From assembly GCF_001037495.1 (NCBI RefSeq), contig NZ_KQ089822.1, positions 1,736,001 to 1,800,000 of the forward strand: DNA of 64,000 nt, in the 5' to 3' direction. Both the position numbers and the translations under genes were made by a program. The notes below the pieces were generated by a model that worked only from the letters and a program-made list of their open reading frames with translations, was not told the DNA's origin and searched no databases. Shown piece by piece: positions 49,029-57,906 of the stretch; positions within the stretch are counted from its first letter, which is position 1; the number at the start of each line of letters is the position of its first letter. This DNA is from Citrobacter sp. MGH106 (GTDB taxonomy: Bacteria; Pseudomonadota; Gammaproteobacteria; Enterobacterales; Enterobacteriaceae).

Positions 49029-49820
49029 ATGGCTATCGCAGATCTGGATAAACAACCCGATTCTGTATCTTCCGTGCTGAAGGTTTTTGGCATCCTGCAG
49101 GCGCTGGGTGAAGAGCGCGAAATTGGTATTACCGAACTGTCGCAACGCGTCATGATGTCGAAAAGCACCGTTTATCGCTTTTTGCAGACCATGAAAACGC
49201 TGGGGTATGTGGCACAAGAAGGGGAGTCTGAGAAATATTCGCTGACCCTGAAATTGTTTGAGTTGGGCGCTCGCGCGTTGCAAAACGTTGACTTGATTAG
49301 AAGCGCTGACATTCAGATGCGCGAACTTTCGCGTCTGACAAAAGAGACTGTGCATCTGGGGGCTCTGGACGAAGACAGCATTGTCTACATTCATAAAATC
49401 GACTCGATGTACAATTTACGCATGTATTCTCGCGTAGGTCGCCGTAACCCATTGTACAGTACAGCTATTGGTAAAGTACTGCTGGCCTGGCGTGACCGTG
49501 AGGAAGTGAAGCAGATCCTCGATGGTATTGAGTACAAACGCAGCACTGAGCGCACAATAACCAATACTGATGAGCTGCTGTTGTTGTTAGATAAAGTGCG
49601 TGAGCAGGGCTACGGCGAAGATAATGAAGAGCAGGAAGAAGGTCTGCGTTGCATCGGCGTACCAGTGTTTGACCGTTTCGGTGTCGTGATTGCGGGACTG
49701 AGTATTTCATTCCCGACCTTGCGTTTCTCCGAAGAGCGCTTACATGAGTATGTCGCGATGTTGCACACAGCAGCGCGTAAAATTTCAGAACAAATGGGTT
49801 ATAACGACTACCCATTCTGA
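49029..49820 (+). CDS. kdgR: Transcriptional repressor KdgR
   Basis: This 263-residue IclR-family repressor has an N-terminal winged helix-turn-helix (about 15-80, GITELSQRVMMSKSTVYRFL) and a C-terminal effector-binding domain (about 90-255). KdgR responds to 2-keto-3-deoxygluconate and controls pectin/ketogluconate catabolism and, in E. coli, eda. It links to the Entner-Doudoroff genes elsewhere in this window. Confidence 0.96.
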   Translation: MAIADLDKQPDSVSSVLKVFGILQALGEEREIGITELSQRVMMSKSTVYRFLQTMKTLGYVAQEGESEKYSLTLKLFELGARALQNVDLIRSADIQMRELSRLTKETVHLGALDEDSIVYIHKIDSMYNLRMYSRVGRRNPLYSTAIGKVLLAWRDREEVKQILDGIEYKRSTERTITNTDELLLLLDKVREQGYGEDNEEQEEGLRCIGVPVFDRFGVVIAGLSISFPTLRFSEERLHEYVAMLHTAARKISEQMGYNDYPF

Positions 49821-49842
49821 TCTGGCTAGTTTTCGACATGTT

Positions 49843-49875
49843 AAAAAGCCCCAGATATTTTTCCGGGGCTTTTTT
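49843..49875 (+). terminator. Intrinsic terminator of kdgR
   Basis: AAAAAGCCCC, an 11-base loop, and GGGGCTTTTTT form a ten-bp stem with a T-run just after kdgR. The A-rich left arm makes it usable from both directions, so it may also serve yobH. Confidence 0.9.
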
Positions 49876-49939
49876 AATAGTCATCATCAATATAAGTTGA
49901 AGATGTAATAAATAACTTACCGGCTATATTGCTCTTATA

Positions 49940-50179
49940 TTAACCGTTATCGACAACCACTGTGCTTTTGCGTAACACGGGGCAATCAGACAGACCGATG
50001 ATACCGCTGTTGCTGTGAACGTACTGTGCGGTACTGGTGCCACGTGCGGTCAGATACTGGCATTGCAGACCGAGACCTGCCGCGTTCTCCTTGCTTCCTA
50101 TCAAAACTCCGTAGCCACTGAGTAATAAACCAATCCAAACCAGAGCCAACAATACAATAGCGCGAATAATCAGACGCAT
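49940..50179 (-). CDS. yobH: Small exported protein YobH
   Basis: This 79-residue protein matches E. coli YobH. Residues about 3-25 form a signal peptide or membrane anchor (IIRAIVLLALVWIGLLLSGY). The rest contains two Cys (LQCQYL and SDCPVL), probably a periplasmic disulfide. The function is unknown. Confidence 0.9.
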   Translation of the reverse strand: MRLIIRAIVLLALVWIGLLLSGYGVLIGSKENAAGLGLQCQYLTARGTSTAQYVHSNSGIIGLSDCPVLRKSTVVVDNG

Positions 50180-50271
50180 TACAACCTCTTATCTTTTCTC
50201 GTTATTATAAGATTAGCTTGTACACTGGATGAAACAAGTGAATCATTCCTAAAAATATTTAATGCCGCTAC

Positions 50272-50288
50272 AGTTAACGCTGGGTTTA
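50272..50288 (+). promoter_or_regulatory. PhoP box and promoter of mgrB
   Basis: AGTTAA-CGCTG-GGTTTA matches the PhoP direct repeat (T/G)GTTTA-N5-(T/G)GTTTA. A -10 element GATAAT lies at 50299-50304, ten bases after the box, the spacing typical of PhoP-activated promoters. mgrB starts 40 bases later. Confidence 0.85.
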
Positions 50289-50343
50289 GGTAACGCGTGA
50301 TAATTTAGCAGCATAAAATCTGGATTCGGAGAGTGGAGTTGGA

Positions 50344-50487
50344 GTGAAAAAAATTCGATGGGTGGTTCTGATTGTTGTCGTGCTGGTGGGCATACTGATG
50401 TGGGCGCAGGTGTTCAACATCATGTGCGATCAGGACGTACAATTTTTCAGCGGCATTTGCGCCATCAATAAATTTATTCCCTGGTAA
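50344..50487 (+). CDS. mgrB: PhoQ inhibitor MgrB
   Basis: This 47-residue small membrane protein inhibits the PhoQ sensor kinase, closing a feedback loop on the PhoPQ system. The N-terminal helix ([19 protein letters not shown]) is followed by a periplasmic segment. That segment has the two functional cysteines in IMCDQDVQ and SGICAINK and the conserved end NKFIPW. The start is GTG at 50344 after GGAGTTGGA. All conserved residues are intact. Confidence 0.95.
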   Translation: MKKIRWVVLIVVVLVGILMWAQVFNIMCDQDVQFFSGICAINKFIPW

Positions 50488-50561
50488 GCGCATTTTTGCA
50501 ACAGTTGATTACCTTCTTGTGCGGCAGTGGTAAACTACGCTGTCTACATTGAGGTGGTGAA

Positions 50562-50843
50562 ATGAACGAAGTTTTGAACTCTGGCGTGTTGAATTTTGCG
50601 TCTTTAGTTGTATCGGTGGTGGTTCTGGTAATCGGGCTTGTGCTGTGGTTTTTCATCAATCGTGCAAGTTCACGTACTAATGAGCAGATTGAGTTGCTCG
50701 AAGCATTGTTGGAGCAGCAAAAACGACAGAACGCTTTGCTCCGTCGTCTTTGTGAAGCTAACGAGCCCGAGAAGGCAGCAGAGCCTGCGGTGCAAAAACA
50801 GGATGAAGATGACGACATCATCCGCCTGGTAGCAGAACGGTAG
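50562..50843 (+). CDS. yebO: Small membrane protein YebO
   Basis: This 93-residue protein has one membrane helix (about 9-31, VLNFASLVVSVVVLVIGLVL) followed by a coiled-coil-like helix (EQIELLEALLEQQKRQNALL) and an acidic tail ending IIRLVAER. It matches E. coli YebO. The function is unknown. It follows mgrB after 74 bases. Confidence 0.92.
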   Translation: MNEVLNSGVLNFASLVVSVVVLVIGLVLWFFINRASSRTNEQIELLEALLEQQKRQNALLRRLCEANEPEKAAEPAVQKQDEDDDIIRLVAER

Positions 50844-51482
50844 TAACCAGAAAGACAGGGTGAGAGTCTGCTGACATTGTTCTCAGATGCTTCATCCTGT
50901 CGACAACAATATCAAGATCATTTTCCGCTGTCTCGGTTGTGCAATACACGTGTGATCATGCACACAACGTCACTTCTCCAGACCCCCCTGACCAATTAAT
51001 TCCTTATTCCTGAAATGGCTTAAATATAATTATCCATACGTTAATAATATGATTATTGCATTTTTGTGATAGCGATCGTTTTTATTATCAGCGAAACGTT
51101 TCTCTAACTTTTTTGTGCATTGTCATCATTCTTTCATTATTTTTCTGCAAAATCAGAATGCGGATCCCATTTTTACCGTTGTGATAATTTATGCATTACT
51201 AAGCATAAAAAATGATATTCAGCACACGACGCATCAGAGAATCTGGAACAACCGAACCTATTGAGCTATGGTAGAAATGTCCCGGCAATGGCGCAAGCCA
51301 GTTGGGGCAGGGCGAGGGCGGTATGGATATATCCTTACTCGATTTGGCGCATAACTGTGCAGTCGCTGTTTGATGAACTTCTGGATTTGTGCGACCGATC
51401 GAGACACGTTTAAAAATGGCTTGCCATTATTATCGTTGTATGTGATAACACGTTTTGGGTTAAACGAGGTACAGTTCTGTTT
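50844..51482. other. 639-bp gap upstream of yobF-cspC
   Basis: There is no convincing gene. The middle part (about 51000-51200) is strongly AT-rich. The last roughly 110 bases before yobF include GGGTTAAACGAGGTACAGTT, which closely resembles the E. coli yobF leader. The stretch probably holds the yobF-cspC promoters and a long untranslated leader. The minus-strand frame at 51258-51521 is likely a shadow. Confidence 0.5.
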
Positions 51483-51626
51483 ATGTGTGGCATTTTCAGT
51501 AAAGAAGTCCTGAGTAAACACGTTGACGTTGAATACCGCTTCTCTGCCGAACCTTATATTAGTGCCTCAAGCAGTAATGTCTCAGTTTTATCTATGTTAT
51601 GCCTGCGGGCGAAGAAAATACTCTAA
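51483..51626 (+). CDS. yobF: Small stress protein YobF
   Basis: This 47-residue protein, [20 protein letters not shown] and onward to LCLRAKKIL, matches E. coli YobF, which is cotranscribed with cspC and induced under heat and other stresses. cspC starts 12 bases after its stop. No function is established. Confidence 0.92.
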   Translation: MCGIFSKEVLSKHVDVEYRFSAEPYISASSSNVSVLSMLCLRAKKIL

Positions 51627-51638
51627 GGAATTTTGCAA

Positions 51639-51848
51639 ATGGCAAAGATTAAAGGTCAAGTTAAGTGGTTCAACGAGTCTAAAGGTTTTGGTTTCATTAC
51701 TCCTGCTGACGGCAGCAAAGACGTGTTTGTACACTTCTCTGCAATCCAGGGTAACGGCTTCAAAACTCTGGCTGAAGGCCAGAACGTTGAGTTCGAAATT
51801 CAGGACGGCCAGAAAGGTCCGGCTGCTGTTAACGTAACAGCTATCTGA
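51639..51848 (+). CDS. cspC: Cold-shock-family RNA-binding protein CspC
   Basis: This 69-residue OB-fold protein carries RNP1 (KGFGFI) and RNP2 (VFVHF). CspC is constitutive rather than cold-induced and stabilises stress-related mRNAs such as rpoS and uspA. I start at MAKIKGQV, two codons into the longest frame, behind AAGGAA. Confidence 0.97.
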
Positions 51849-51894
51849 TCGATACCACTGATTTGAAGCGCCCAGGCGCATCAACCTCAGATAT

Positions 51895-51920
51895 AAAGCC
51901 TCGCATATGCGGGGCTTTTT
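51895..51920 (+). terminator. Intrinsic terminator of yobF-cspC
   Basis: GCCTCGCA-TA-TGCGGGGC (one G-T pair) preceded by AAA and followed by TTTTT forms the transcript end about 45 bases after cspC. Confidence 0.88.
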
Positions 51921-52067
51921 AATTAAAATTACGTCAAAACATTTCTGAATGCCCTCCCATTAGCGCTTTGTTGCAAAGGCACGATGTTCGTAGCATTGTT
52001 TTTCCCGCTTTCTCTCGTCAATTCCCGTTAAATCAGTCACCTGAAAAACTATCTTGCTGGAGGTCGG

Positions 52068-53813
52068 GTGAAAAAGAGAAACGACGGCGATACACGCAAT
52101 TTTACTCCCGTACGTTTTGCCCTGCTCTGCGTGGCAATATTGTTGAGTCTGGGGTTGTTACTTGGTCGGGTGGCATGGCTGCAAATTGTTACGCCAACGA
52201 GTCTGGTAAAACAGGAAGATATGCGTTCTTTACGTGAGGTGACAACGGCCTCGCCACGCGGAATGATTACTGACAGAGAAGGGCGTCCGCTGGCAGTAAG
52301 CGTACCGGTTAATGCTGTCTGGGCCGATCCTAAGATCATTATTAGCAAGGGTGGCGTTGGATATAGCGAACGCTGGCAAGCGCTGGCAAAGACGCTGCAT
52401 CTGTCGCTTAGTACACTGGCTGCACGGGTTAACAGCAATCCTGCCGGACGTTTTATCTACCTGGCTCGACAGATTTCACCTCAGCAAGCTGAATGGATCG
52501 ATAAGCTCAATCTTCCGGGTATCAATCTGCGCGAAGAGACCCGTCGCTTCTATCCCGCAGGGCATGTCGCTGCCAACCTGATTGGCTTTACTAACATTGA
52601 TGGTCAGGGTATCGAAGGGATTGAGAAAAGCTTCAATGCCCAGTTGATGGGTAAACCGGGTTCCCGGCTGGTACGTAAAGACAAATTTGGGCATGTAATA
52701 GAAAATATCACCGAAGTAATGCCGGTACCTGCGCATGAATTGCAGCTTAGTATTGATGAACGTTTGCAGACAGTAACCGAGGACGCGCTGGACAATGCCG
52801 TTACGTGGAACAGGGCAGAGTCCGGTGCTGCAGTGCTGGTCAGTATTGCCACGGGTGAAATTCTCTCTATGGCAAGTTTCCCTGACTTCAACCCCAACAA
52901 CCGCGACGGTGCGGTGCTGGATGATTTTCGCAATCGTGCGATTAGCGATACTTTTGAGCCTGGCTCTACCGTCAAGCCGCTGGTAATTATGACGGCTCTT
53001 CAACAGGGAATTGTGCAGCCAGACAGCGTGATTGATACTCATCCTTTTTATGTCGATGGGCATCGCATTCGTGACGTAGGATTTTATCCTGAACTATCTT
53101 TGACCGGTATTTTGCAAAAGTCGAGCGATACTGGTGTCTCCCATCTCTCGCTTGCAATGCCCGTACAGCGCTTGCTTGATACCTACAAAAGCTTTGGTTT
53201 TGGCGATCCTACCGGGTTGGGATTAACCGGTGAAAGCAACGGTCTAATGCCTCAGAGGCGTTACTGGAGCGATCTGGACCGTGCAACTTTCGCGTTTGGT
53301 TACGGTTTGATGGTGACGCCGCTACAGCTGGCGCATGTTTATGCCACGATTGGCAGCTTTGGCATTTACCGACCGCTTTCCATCACCCGTATCGACCCGC
53401 CGGTCATTGGCAGACGCGTCATGCCGGAAGCGTTAGTTCATCAAGTTGAACATATGATGGAAAGTGTCGCTTTACCCGGTGGCGGGGGAACAAAGGCTGC
53501 GGTGAGAGATTATCGGGTTGCGGTTAAAACCGGTACGGCGAAAAAAATTGGCGATGACGGTAAATATGTCGATAAATATGTGGCCTATACCGCAGGTGTC
53601 GCTCCGGCAAGCGACCCTAAATTTGCACTGGTGGTCGTTATCAACAACCCACAAAATGGGGCTTACTATGGTGGCGCAGTATCGGCTCCTGTATTTAGCC
53701 AGATAATGGGGGACGTTCTGCGTCTGGAGAACGTTAAACCGGATGGAATGCCCGCCGACTCGAGCCATTTGCTGGTTATGCACGACGATAAGCTCTCTGC
53801 ACCATCGTTGTAA
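52068..53813 (+). CDS. Second PBP3-like penicillin-binding protein (PBP3SAL type)
   Basis: This 581-residue class B penicillin-binding protein is a paralogue of the septal transpeptidase FtsI. An N-terminal membrane anchor (about 15-40) is followed by a pedestal domain and the transpeptidase domain. Active-site motifs are STVK (S300-K303), SSD at 352-354 where FtsI has SSN, and KTGT at 487-490. It closely resembles Salmonella PBP3SAL, which supports division at acidic pH inside host cells, and has the same place between cspC and rlmA. The start is GTG at 52068. It is absent from E. coli K-12 and so helps place the organism. Confidence 0.92.
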   Translation: MKKRNDGDTRNFTPVRFALLCVAILLSLGLLLGRVAWLQIVTPTSLVKQEDMRSLREVTTASPRGMITDREGRPLAVSVPVNAVWADPKIIISKGGVGYSERWQALAKTLHLSLSTLAARVNSNPAGRFIYLARQISPQQAEWIDKLNLPGINLREETRRFYPAGHVAANLIGFTNIDGQGIEGIEKSFNAQLMGKPGSRLVRKDKFGHVIENITEVMPVPAHELQLSIDERLQTVTEDALDNAVTWNRAESGAAVLVSIATGEILSMASFPDFNPNNRDGAVLDDFRNRAISDTFEPGSTVKPLVIMTALQQGIVQPDSVIDTHPFYVDGHRIRDVGFYPELSLTGILQKSSDTGVSHLSLAMPVQRLLDTYKSFGFGDPTGLGLTGESNGLMPQRRYWSDLDRATFAFGYGLMVTPLQLAHVYATIGSFGIYRPLSITRIDPPVIGRRVMPEALVHQVEHMMESVALPGGGGTKAAVRDYRVAVKTGTAKKIGDDGKYVDKYVAYTAGVAPASDPKFALVVVINNPQNGAYYGGAVSAPVFSQIMGDVLRLENVKPDGMPADSSHLLVMHDDKLSAPSL

Positions 53814-53876
53814 GTTATTTTCCCGGGGCGTAATTCGCGTTACACTTGCGCCCCGAAGTCATCAGCCGGAGTTGTC

Positions 53877-54686
53877 ATGTCGTTTTCCTGTCCCCTTTGC
53901 CATCAATCTCTTACTCAAGATAAAAACAGCTTTATATGCCCTCAACGGCATCAGTTTGACGTGGCTAAAGAAGGGTATGTCAACTTACTTCCTGTTCAGC
54001 ATAAGCGGTCGCGCGATCCCGGTGACAGCGCAGAAATGATGCAAGCACGCCGGGCATTTCTCGATGCCGGACATTATCAGCCGCTGCGCGATGCGATTGT
54101 GAATGTACTGAAAGAAAGACTCGTGTCAGAGCAGGCGGCGATTCTTGATATCGGCTGTGGGGAAGGGTATTACACGCATGCTTTTGCCGACGCGATAACG
54201 GGCAACTCAACATTCGGTCTGGATGTTTCAAAAGTGGCGATTAAGGCCGCAGCCAGGCGGTATCCGCAGGTGACATTTTGCGTAGCATCAAGTCATCGTT
54301 TGCCATTTGCTGATGCATCAATGGACGCCATTGTCAGGATTTATGCCCCCTGCAAGGCGCAAGAGCTTGCCAGGGTTGTTAAACCTGGCGGATGGGTGAT
54401 TACGGCCACGCCGGGACCGCGTCATTTAATGGAGCTGAAAGGGCTGATCTATGACGACGTGCGTCTGCATGCGCCCCATACCGAGCAACTGGAAGGCTTT
54501 GACCTGCAACAGAGCATTGCGCTGGGATATCAGATGCAACTGAGCGGCAGTGAGGCAGTGGCATTACTGCAAATGACACCGTTCGCCTGGCGGGCAAAAC
54601 CGGAGGTCTGGGAGACGCTGGCGGGGAAAACGACATTTGACTGCCAGACAGACTTTAGCATTCATATCTGGCAGCGTGAAAATTAA
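53877..54686 (+). CDS. rlmA: 23S rRNA m1G745 methyltransferase RlmA
   Basis: This 269-residue SAM enzyme methylates G745 of 23S rRNA. An N-terminal zinc knuckle (C5, C8, C21, H25: SCPLCHQS and [10 protein letters not shown]) precedes the Rossmann domain with [11 protein letters not shown]. Length matches E. coli RlmA (RrmA). It is convergent with mntP, three bases from or overlapping its stop. Confidence 0.95.
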   Translation: MSFSCPLCHQSLTQDKNSFICPQRHQFDVAKEGYVNLLPVQHKRSRDPGDSAEMMQARRAFLDAGHYQPLRDAIVNVLKERLVSEQAAILDIGCGEGYYTHAFADAITGNSTFGLDVSKVAIKAAARRYPQVTFCVASSHRLPFADASMDAIVRIYAPCKAQELARVVKPGGWVITATPGPRHLMELKGLIYDDVRLHAPHTEQLEGFDLQQSIALGYQMQLSGSEAVALLQMTPFAWRAKPEVWETLAGKTTFDCQTDFSIHIWQREN

Positions 54687-55249
54687 CCGTGGAAATGTGC
54701 CCAGAGGATCTGGGCACCGATGCCAATCAGTACCAGCCCACCCAGAATTTCAGCCCGTTTGCCCAACATCGGGCCGATAAAGCGACCAATCATCATTCCC
54801 AGTGTAGACATTATTAGCGTGGCACAGCCTATGGCCAGGGCAGTTGCGATGATGTTTACCTGCAGGAAAGCCAAACCCACACCGACAGCCATCGCATCTA
54901 GACTGGTGGCAATCGCGGTAGTGACCAGCAGCCAGAAACCATGTCGACGCTGCGGCTCTTCATCTTCATCATCGTTGTCGCGGAAGCCTTCAATGATCAT
55001 TCGTCCGCCCAGAAAAATCAGCAGGATGAACGCAATCCAGTGGTTCCATTCGAGTACAAATTTACTTGCCAGCATGCCCATACCCCAGCCGATCAGCGGC
55101 GTGAGTGTTTCAACTGCGCCAAAAATAAGGCCAGTACGCAGGGCTTCTGAGAATTTGGGTTTATGTAGGGTGGCACCTTTGCCAATCGATGCTGCGAAGG
55201 CATCCATCGACATGCCGAAAGCGAGAAGAACAGTAGCGGTGATATTCAT
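54683..55249 (-). CDS. mntP: Manganese efflux pump MntP
   Basis: This 188-residue inner-membrane protein has six hydrophobic segments. It exports Mn2+ and protects against manganese excess. The conserved acidic membrane motifs [13 protein letters not shown] and TSLDAMAVG are present. I start at MNITATVLL, 28 codons inside the longest frame, because the upstream codons belong to the riboswitch leader. Confidence 0.95.
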   Translation of the reverse strand: MNITATVLLAFGMSMDAFAASIGKGATLHKPKFSEALRTGLIFGAVETLTPLIGWGMGMLASKFVLEWNHWIAFILLIFLGGRMIIEGFRDNDDEDEEPQRRHGFWLLVTTAIATSLDAMAVGVGLAFLQVNIIATALAIGCATLIMSTLGMMIGRFIGPMLGKRAEILGGLVLIGIGAQILWAHFHG

Positions 55250-55354
55250 AACAGCGTCCTGACCGGGGTATCCATATAACACATCACTGCCCCCAGTAAC
55301 CATACATGTCAGAACACGCGGTTCATAAAGCATGCATTGCAGTTGATGTGTCTA

Positions 55355-55470
55355 TGGTCTCGCCTGACTAATTATGATTAGTCCGTACGTGCCACGTCTT
55401 GCGACGAGTATGTTGACACGTACATTTCCGGATTCTGGAAATCGGCTACTCCCCAACGACGGGCGCAACC
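55355..55470 (-). promoter_or_regulatory. yybP-ykoY manganese riboswitch of mntP
   Basis: On the minus strand the leader begins GGGGAGTAGCCGATTTCC, continues with GTCAACATACTCGTCGCAAG and ends the aptamer with GGCGAGACCA. These are the conserved loop segments of the yybP-ykoY family, which binds Mn2+. The aptamer ends about 105 bases before the mntP start, leaving room for the expression platform. E. coli mntP has the same leader. Confidence 0.9.
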
Positions 55471-55664
55471 TTAACATATTTTGAGAATATAAAACAAGAA
55501 AGGGGGAAATATTATTTTACTTCTAATTGAAAACGATTTTCATTTAGATTTAAGTGTGGATAAAACGTTAAAATAAATAACATTCATAGCGCCAGAATAT
55601 AGCCTTAGCTATGTTGTGTTTTCGGTGAAATACAAAAAAACATAGTTTAGGCTATCTTTTTAAC

Positions 55665-56123
55665 TTATTGATTTGAAATTAAAAGTTTATATATTTTTTC
55701 GAGATCGTCTATATTTCGTACGCGAATGAGCAATCGTCTCTGTTCTAATTGCATTACCAGTACGCCATCTTCAGATAAATTCATTTCTTTTATCCGGTTA
55801 TATTCAATCCAGACATTGGCGAAGAAGAATCCTTTTTGTTTAAAGATGATTTTTGGGGTGCGGATCCAGAACAGATATATCCCCATTAGTACCAGTGCAC
55901 ATAATAACCATGTGGTGAATTGCGCCCCGTGGCTGGTGATGTTGTTGTAGATAAGAATAACGATCAGCCCAATGAAGATGACGCTATCAACACGGCTACG
56001 AGGAAGCAGGGGAACTGCGAGCAGAGTAGGGCCATTACGGCGGGGCATGATGAACTGATCGTAAATAGCAAACGCCAGTAGCGATAAGATAAAAAGAACC
56101 AGCACCAGGTCCGTGATAGTCAT
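55665..56123 (-). CDS. yobD: Inner-membrane DUF986 protein YobD
   Basis: This 152-residue protein has an N-terminal helix and two further hydrophobic segments (about 43-85). It ends in a cytosolic domain ([20 protein letters not shown]). It matches E. coli YobD (DUF986). The function is unknown. It lies downstream of manZ, separated by a strong terminator. Confidence 0.92.
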   Translation of the reverse strand: MTITDLVLVLFILSLLAFAIYDQFIMPRRNGPTLLAVPLLPRSRVDSVIFIGLIVILIYNNITSHGAQFTTWLLCALVLMGIYLFWIRTPKIIFKQKGFFFANVWIEYNRIKEMNLSEDGVLVMQLEQRRLLIRVRNIDDLEKIYKLLISNQ

Positions 56124-56145
56124 GAATCCTCAACCCTCTAAATAG

Positions 56146-56169
56146 AAAAACCGGGGGCATGCCCCCGGT
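56146..56169 (-). terminator. Intrinsic terminator of manXYZ
   Basis: ACCGGGGGCATGCCCCCGGT is a perfect palindrome (about eight pairs with a four-base loop) followed on the minus strand by a T-run, 15 bases after the manZ stop. Confidence 0.92.
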
Positions 56170-56183
56170 GATGTACAGCACTC

Positions 56184-57035
56184 TTACAGGCCGAGCAGGC
56201 CGACAGAGTAACCCGCGATACCGATGACGAAGAAGCCAACGATGATCCACAGGGCGTTAACTTTCTTACGTAGCAGCCACATACAGGCGAAGGTCAGCAG
56301 CAGAGGCACCAGGCCCGGCATCAGCTGGTCAAGGATAGTCTGCACGGTGGTAACGCGAGTCTGACCATCCTGACCGGTGATAGTGGAAACCACCAGCGGA
56401 ATGTTTACATGCGTCCACTTGTTAACCAATGCTCCCATGACAAACAGGCCGAGGATTGACGCCCCCTCAGTCAGTTTCTGCAGGAAGCCGCCGCCCATAT
56501 CTTTAACGATATCGACACCTTTGCGGTAACCGTAAGCCACGCCGTAGTAACGCGTAGCCAGACGAACCAGGTTAAACAGGATAAAGAACAGCAACGGACC
56601 CAGCAAGCTGCCACTCATTGCGATACCGGCGCCGAGTGCGGCAAATACTGGACGAACGGTTCCCCAGAAAATAGGGTCGCCCACGCCTGCCAGCGGTCCC
56701 ATCAGACCAACTTTGATACCGTTAATAGCACCATCGTCGATATCTGCGCCGTTAGCACGCTGCTCTTCCATCGCCAGCGTTACGCCGAGTACTGGTGCCG
56801 CTACGTACGGGTGGGTGTTGAAGAATTCTAGGTGACGCTTAATAGCCTGTTTACGTGCGTCGTTGTTCTCCGGATACAGACGGCGGATAGCCGGTACCAT
56901 GGAGAAGCAAAAACCCAGCGCCTGCATACGTTCGAAGTTCCATGACCCCTGAAACAGGTTAGAACGAATGAACACGCCACGAATGTCACTCGGAGTGAGT
57001 TTTTTCTCGGTGGTAGTTTTAGTCATATCAACCAT
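56184..57035 (-). CDS. manZ: Mannose PTS component IID
   Basis: This 283-residue IID subunit forms, with ManY, the membrane channel of the mannose phosphotransferase system. Family text includes GPLAGVGDPIFWGTVRP, and C-terminal helices follow. ManYZ is also used by lambda-type phages to inject DNA. I start at MVDMTK, three codons inside the longest frame, because it gives the E. coli length. Confidence 0.96.
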   Translation of the reverse strand: MVDMTKTTTEKKLTPSDIRGVFIRSNLFQGSWNFERMQALGFCFSMVPAIRRLYPENNDARKQAIKRHLEFFNTHPYVAAPVLGVTLAMEEQRANGADIDDGAINGIKVGLMGPLAGVGDPIFWGTVRPVFAALGAGIAMSGSLLGPLLFFILFNLVRLATRYYGVAYGYRKGVDIVKDMGGGFLQKLTEGASILGLFVMGALVNKWTHVNIPLVVSTITGQDGQTRVTTVQTILDQLMPGLVPLLLTFACMWLLRKKVNALWIIVGFFVIGIAGYSVGLLGL

Positions 57036-57047
57036 TTCGCTCACCTG

Positions 57048-57848
57048 CTAGTCCAGTTCGTTATCAAGATCGTTATTACCAGCAGCCTGCGCTGGCGCAC
57101 CGGCTACGCGGTTATATTTCGGGCTCAGCTGAATGTAGAGGATGGCCATAACTGCGCCAATCACACCCAGAGCAACCAGGTTGAAGTTAGTAAACGCCGC
57201 AGTGACGAAGCCGAGGTAGAAGAATGGCATCAGATAGCCTGCACGCATCATGTTGATGACCATTGCATAACCGACTACGACGATCATACCACCAGCAATG
57301 TTCAGGCCACCGGTAACCACTTCAGGAATGGCATTCAGCATGCTCTGGACTTCACTGGTCCCAACAGAAATCGCCACGATAACCGCCGGGATAGCGATAC
57401 GCATTGCCTGCAGGAACAGAGAGGACACATGCAGCCAGGATAGCGCCGTCAGGTTGCCACTTTCGGCTGCCTTATCCGCGGCGTGCTGGAATGCAACGGT
57501 GATGGTACGAACAATGATGGTCAGAACCTGGCCTGCTGCTGCCAGTGGGATAGCCAGCGCGATACCGGCACCAATGCTTTGATGGCCCGCGATAACCAGA
57601 ACAGTAGAAATAATTGAGGCCAGTGCGGCATCCGGCGCAACAGCTGCACCGATGTTCATCCAGCCGAGGGCGATCATTTCCAGGGTACCACCGATGATAA
57701 TACCGGTTTTCATATCCCCGAGAACGGCGCCAATCAGCGTACAGGCCACCAGCGGACGGTGGAACTGAAATTCATCGAGCACCGACTCCATACCCGCGAT
57801 ACATGCGACGATGAACACCAGCACAATCTGAAGAGTGGTAATCTCCAT
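57048..57848 (-). CDS. manY: Mannose PTS component IIC
   Basis: This 266-residue membrane subunit has about eight hydrophobic segments. It translocates mannose, glucose and related sugars with phosphorylation by ManX. Family text: FIVACIAGMESVLDEF and GGTLEMIALGWMNIGAA. It lies between manX (58-base gap) and manZ (12-base gap) in one operon. Confidence 0.97.
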   Translation of the reverse strand: MEITTLQIVLVFIVACIAGMESVLDEFQFHRPLVACTLIGAVLGDMKTGIIIGGTLEMIALGWMNIGAAVAPDAALASIISTVLVIAGHQSIGAGIALAIPLAAAGQVLTIIVRTITVAFQHAADKAAESGNLTALSWLHVSSLFLQAMRIAIPAVIVAISVGTSEVQSMLNAIPEVVTGGLNIAGGMIVVVGYAMVINMMRAGYLMPFFYLGFVTAAFTNFNLVALGVIGAVMAILYIQLSPKYNRVAGAPAQAAGNNDLDNELD

Positions 57849-57906
57849 TGTACTTCTCCTATTGCTATACAGACTTAAGTGTGAAAACTAAGTAAATGCC
57901 AGGTGG

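Noticed and set aside
51258-51521. 87-codon minus-strand frame upstream of yobF.
   Set aside because: It covers the conserved yobF leader and start, has unusual composition and no RBS; it is most likely a shadow frame.
51483-51626. YobF begins MCGIF, like SRAP proteins and class II glutamine amidotransferases with a catalytic Cys2.
   Set aside because: The protein has only 47 residues and no remaining domain of either family; it matches YobF along its whole length.
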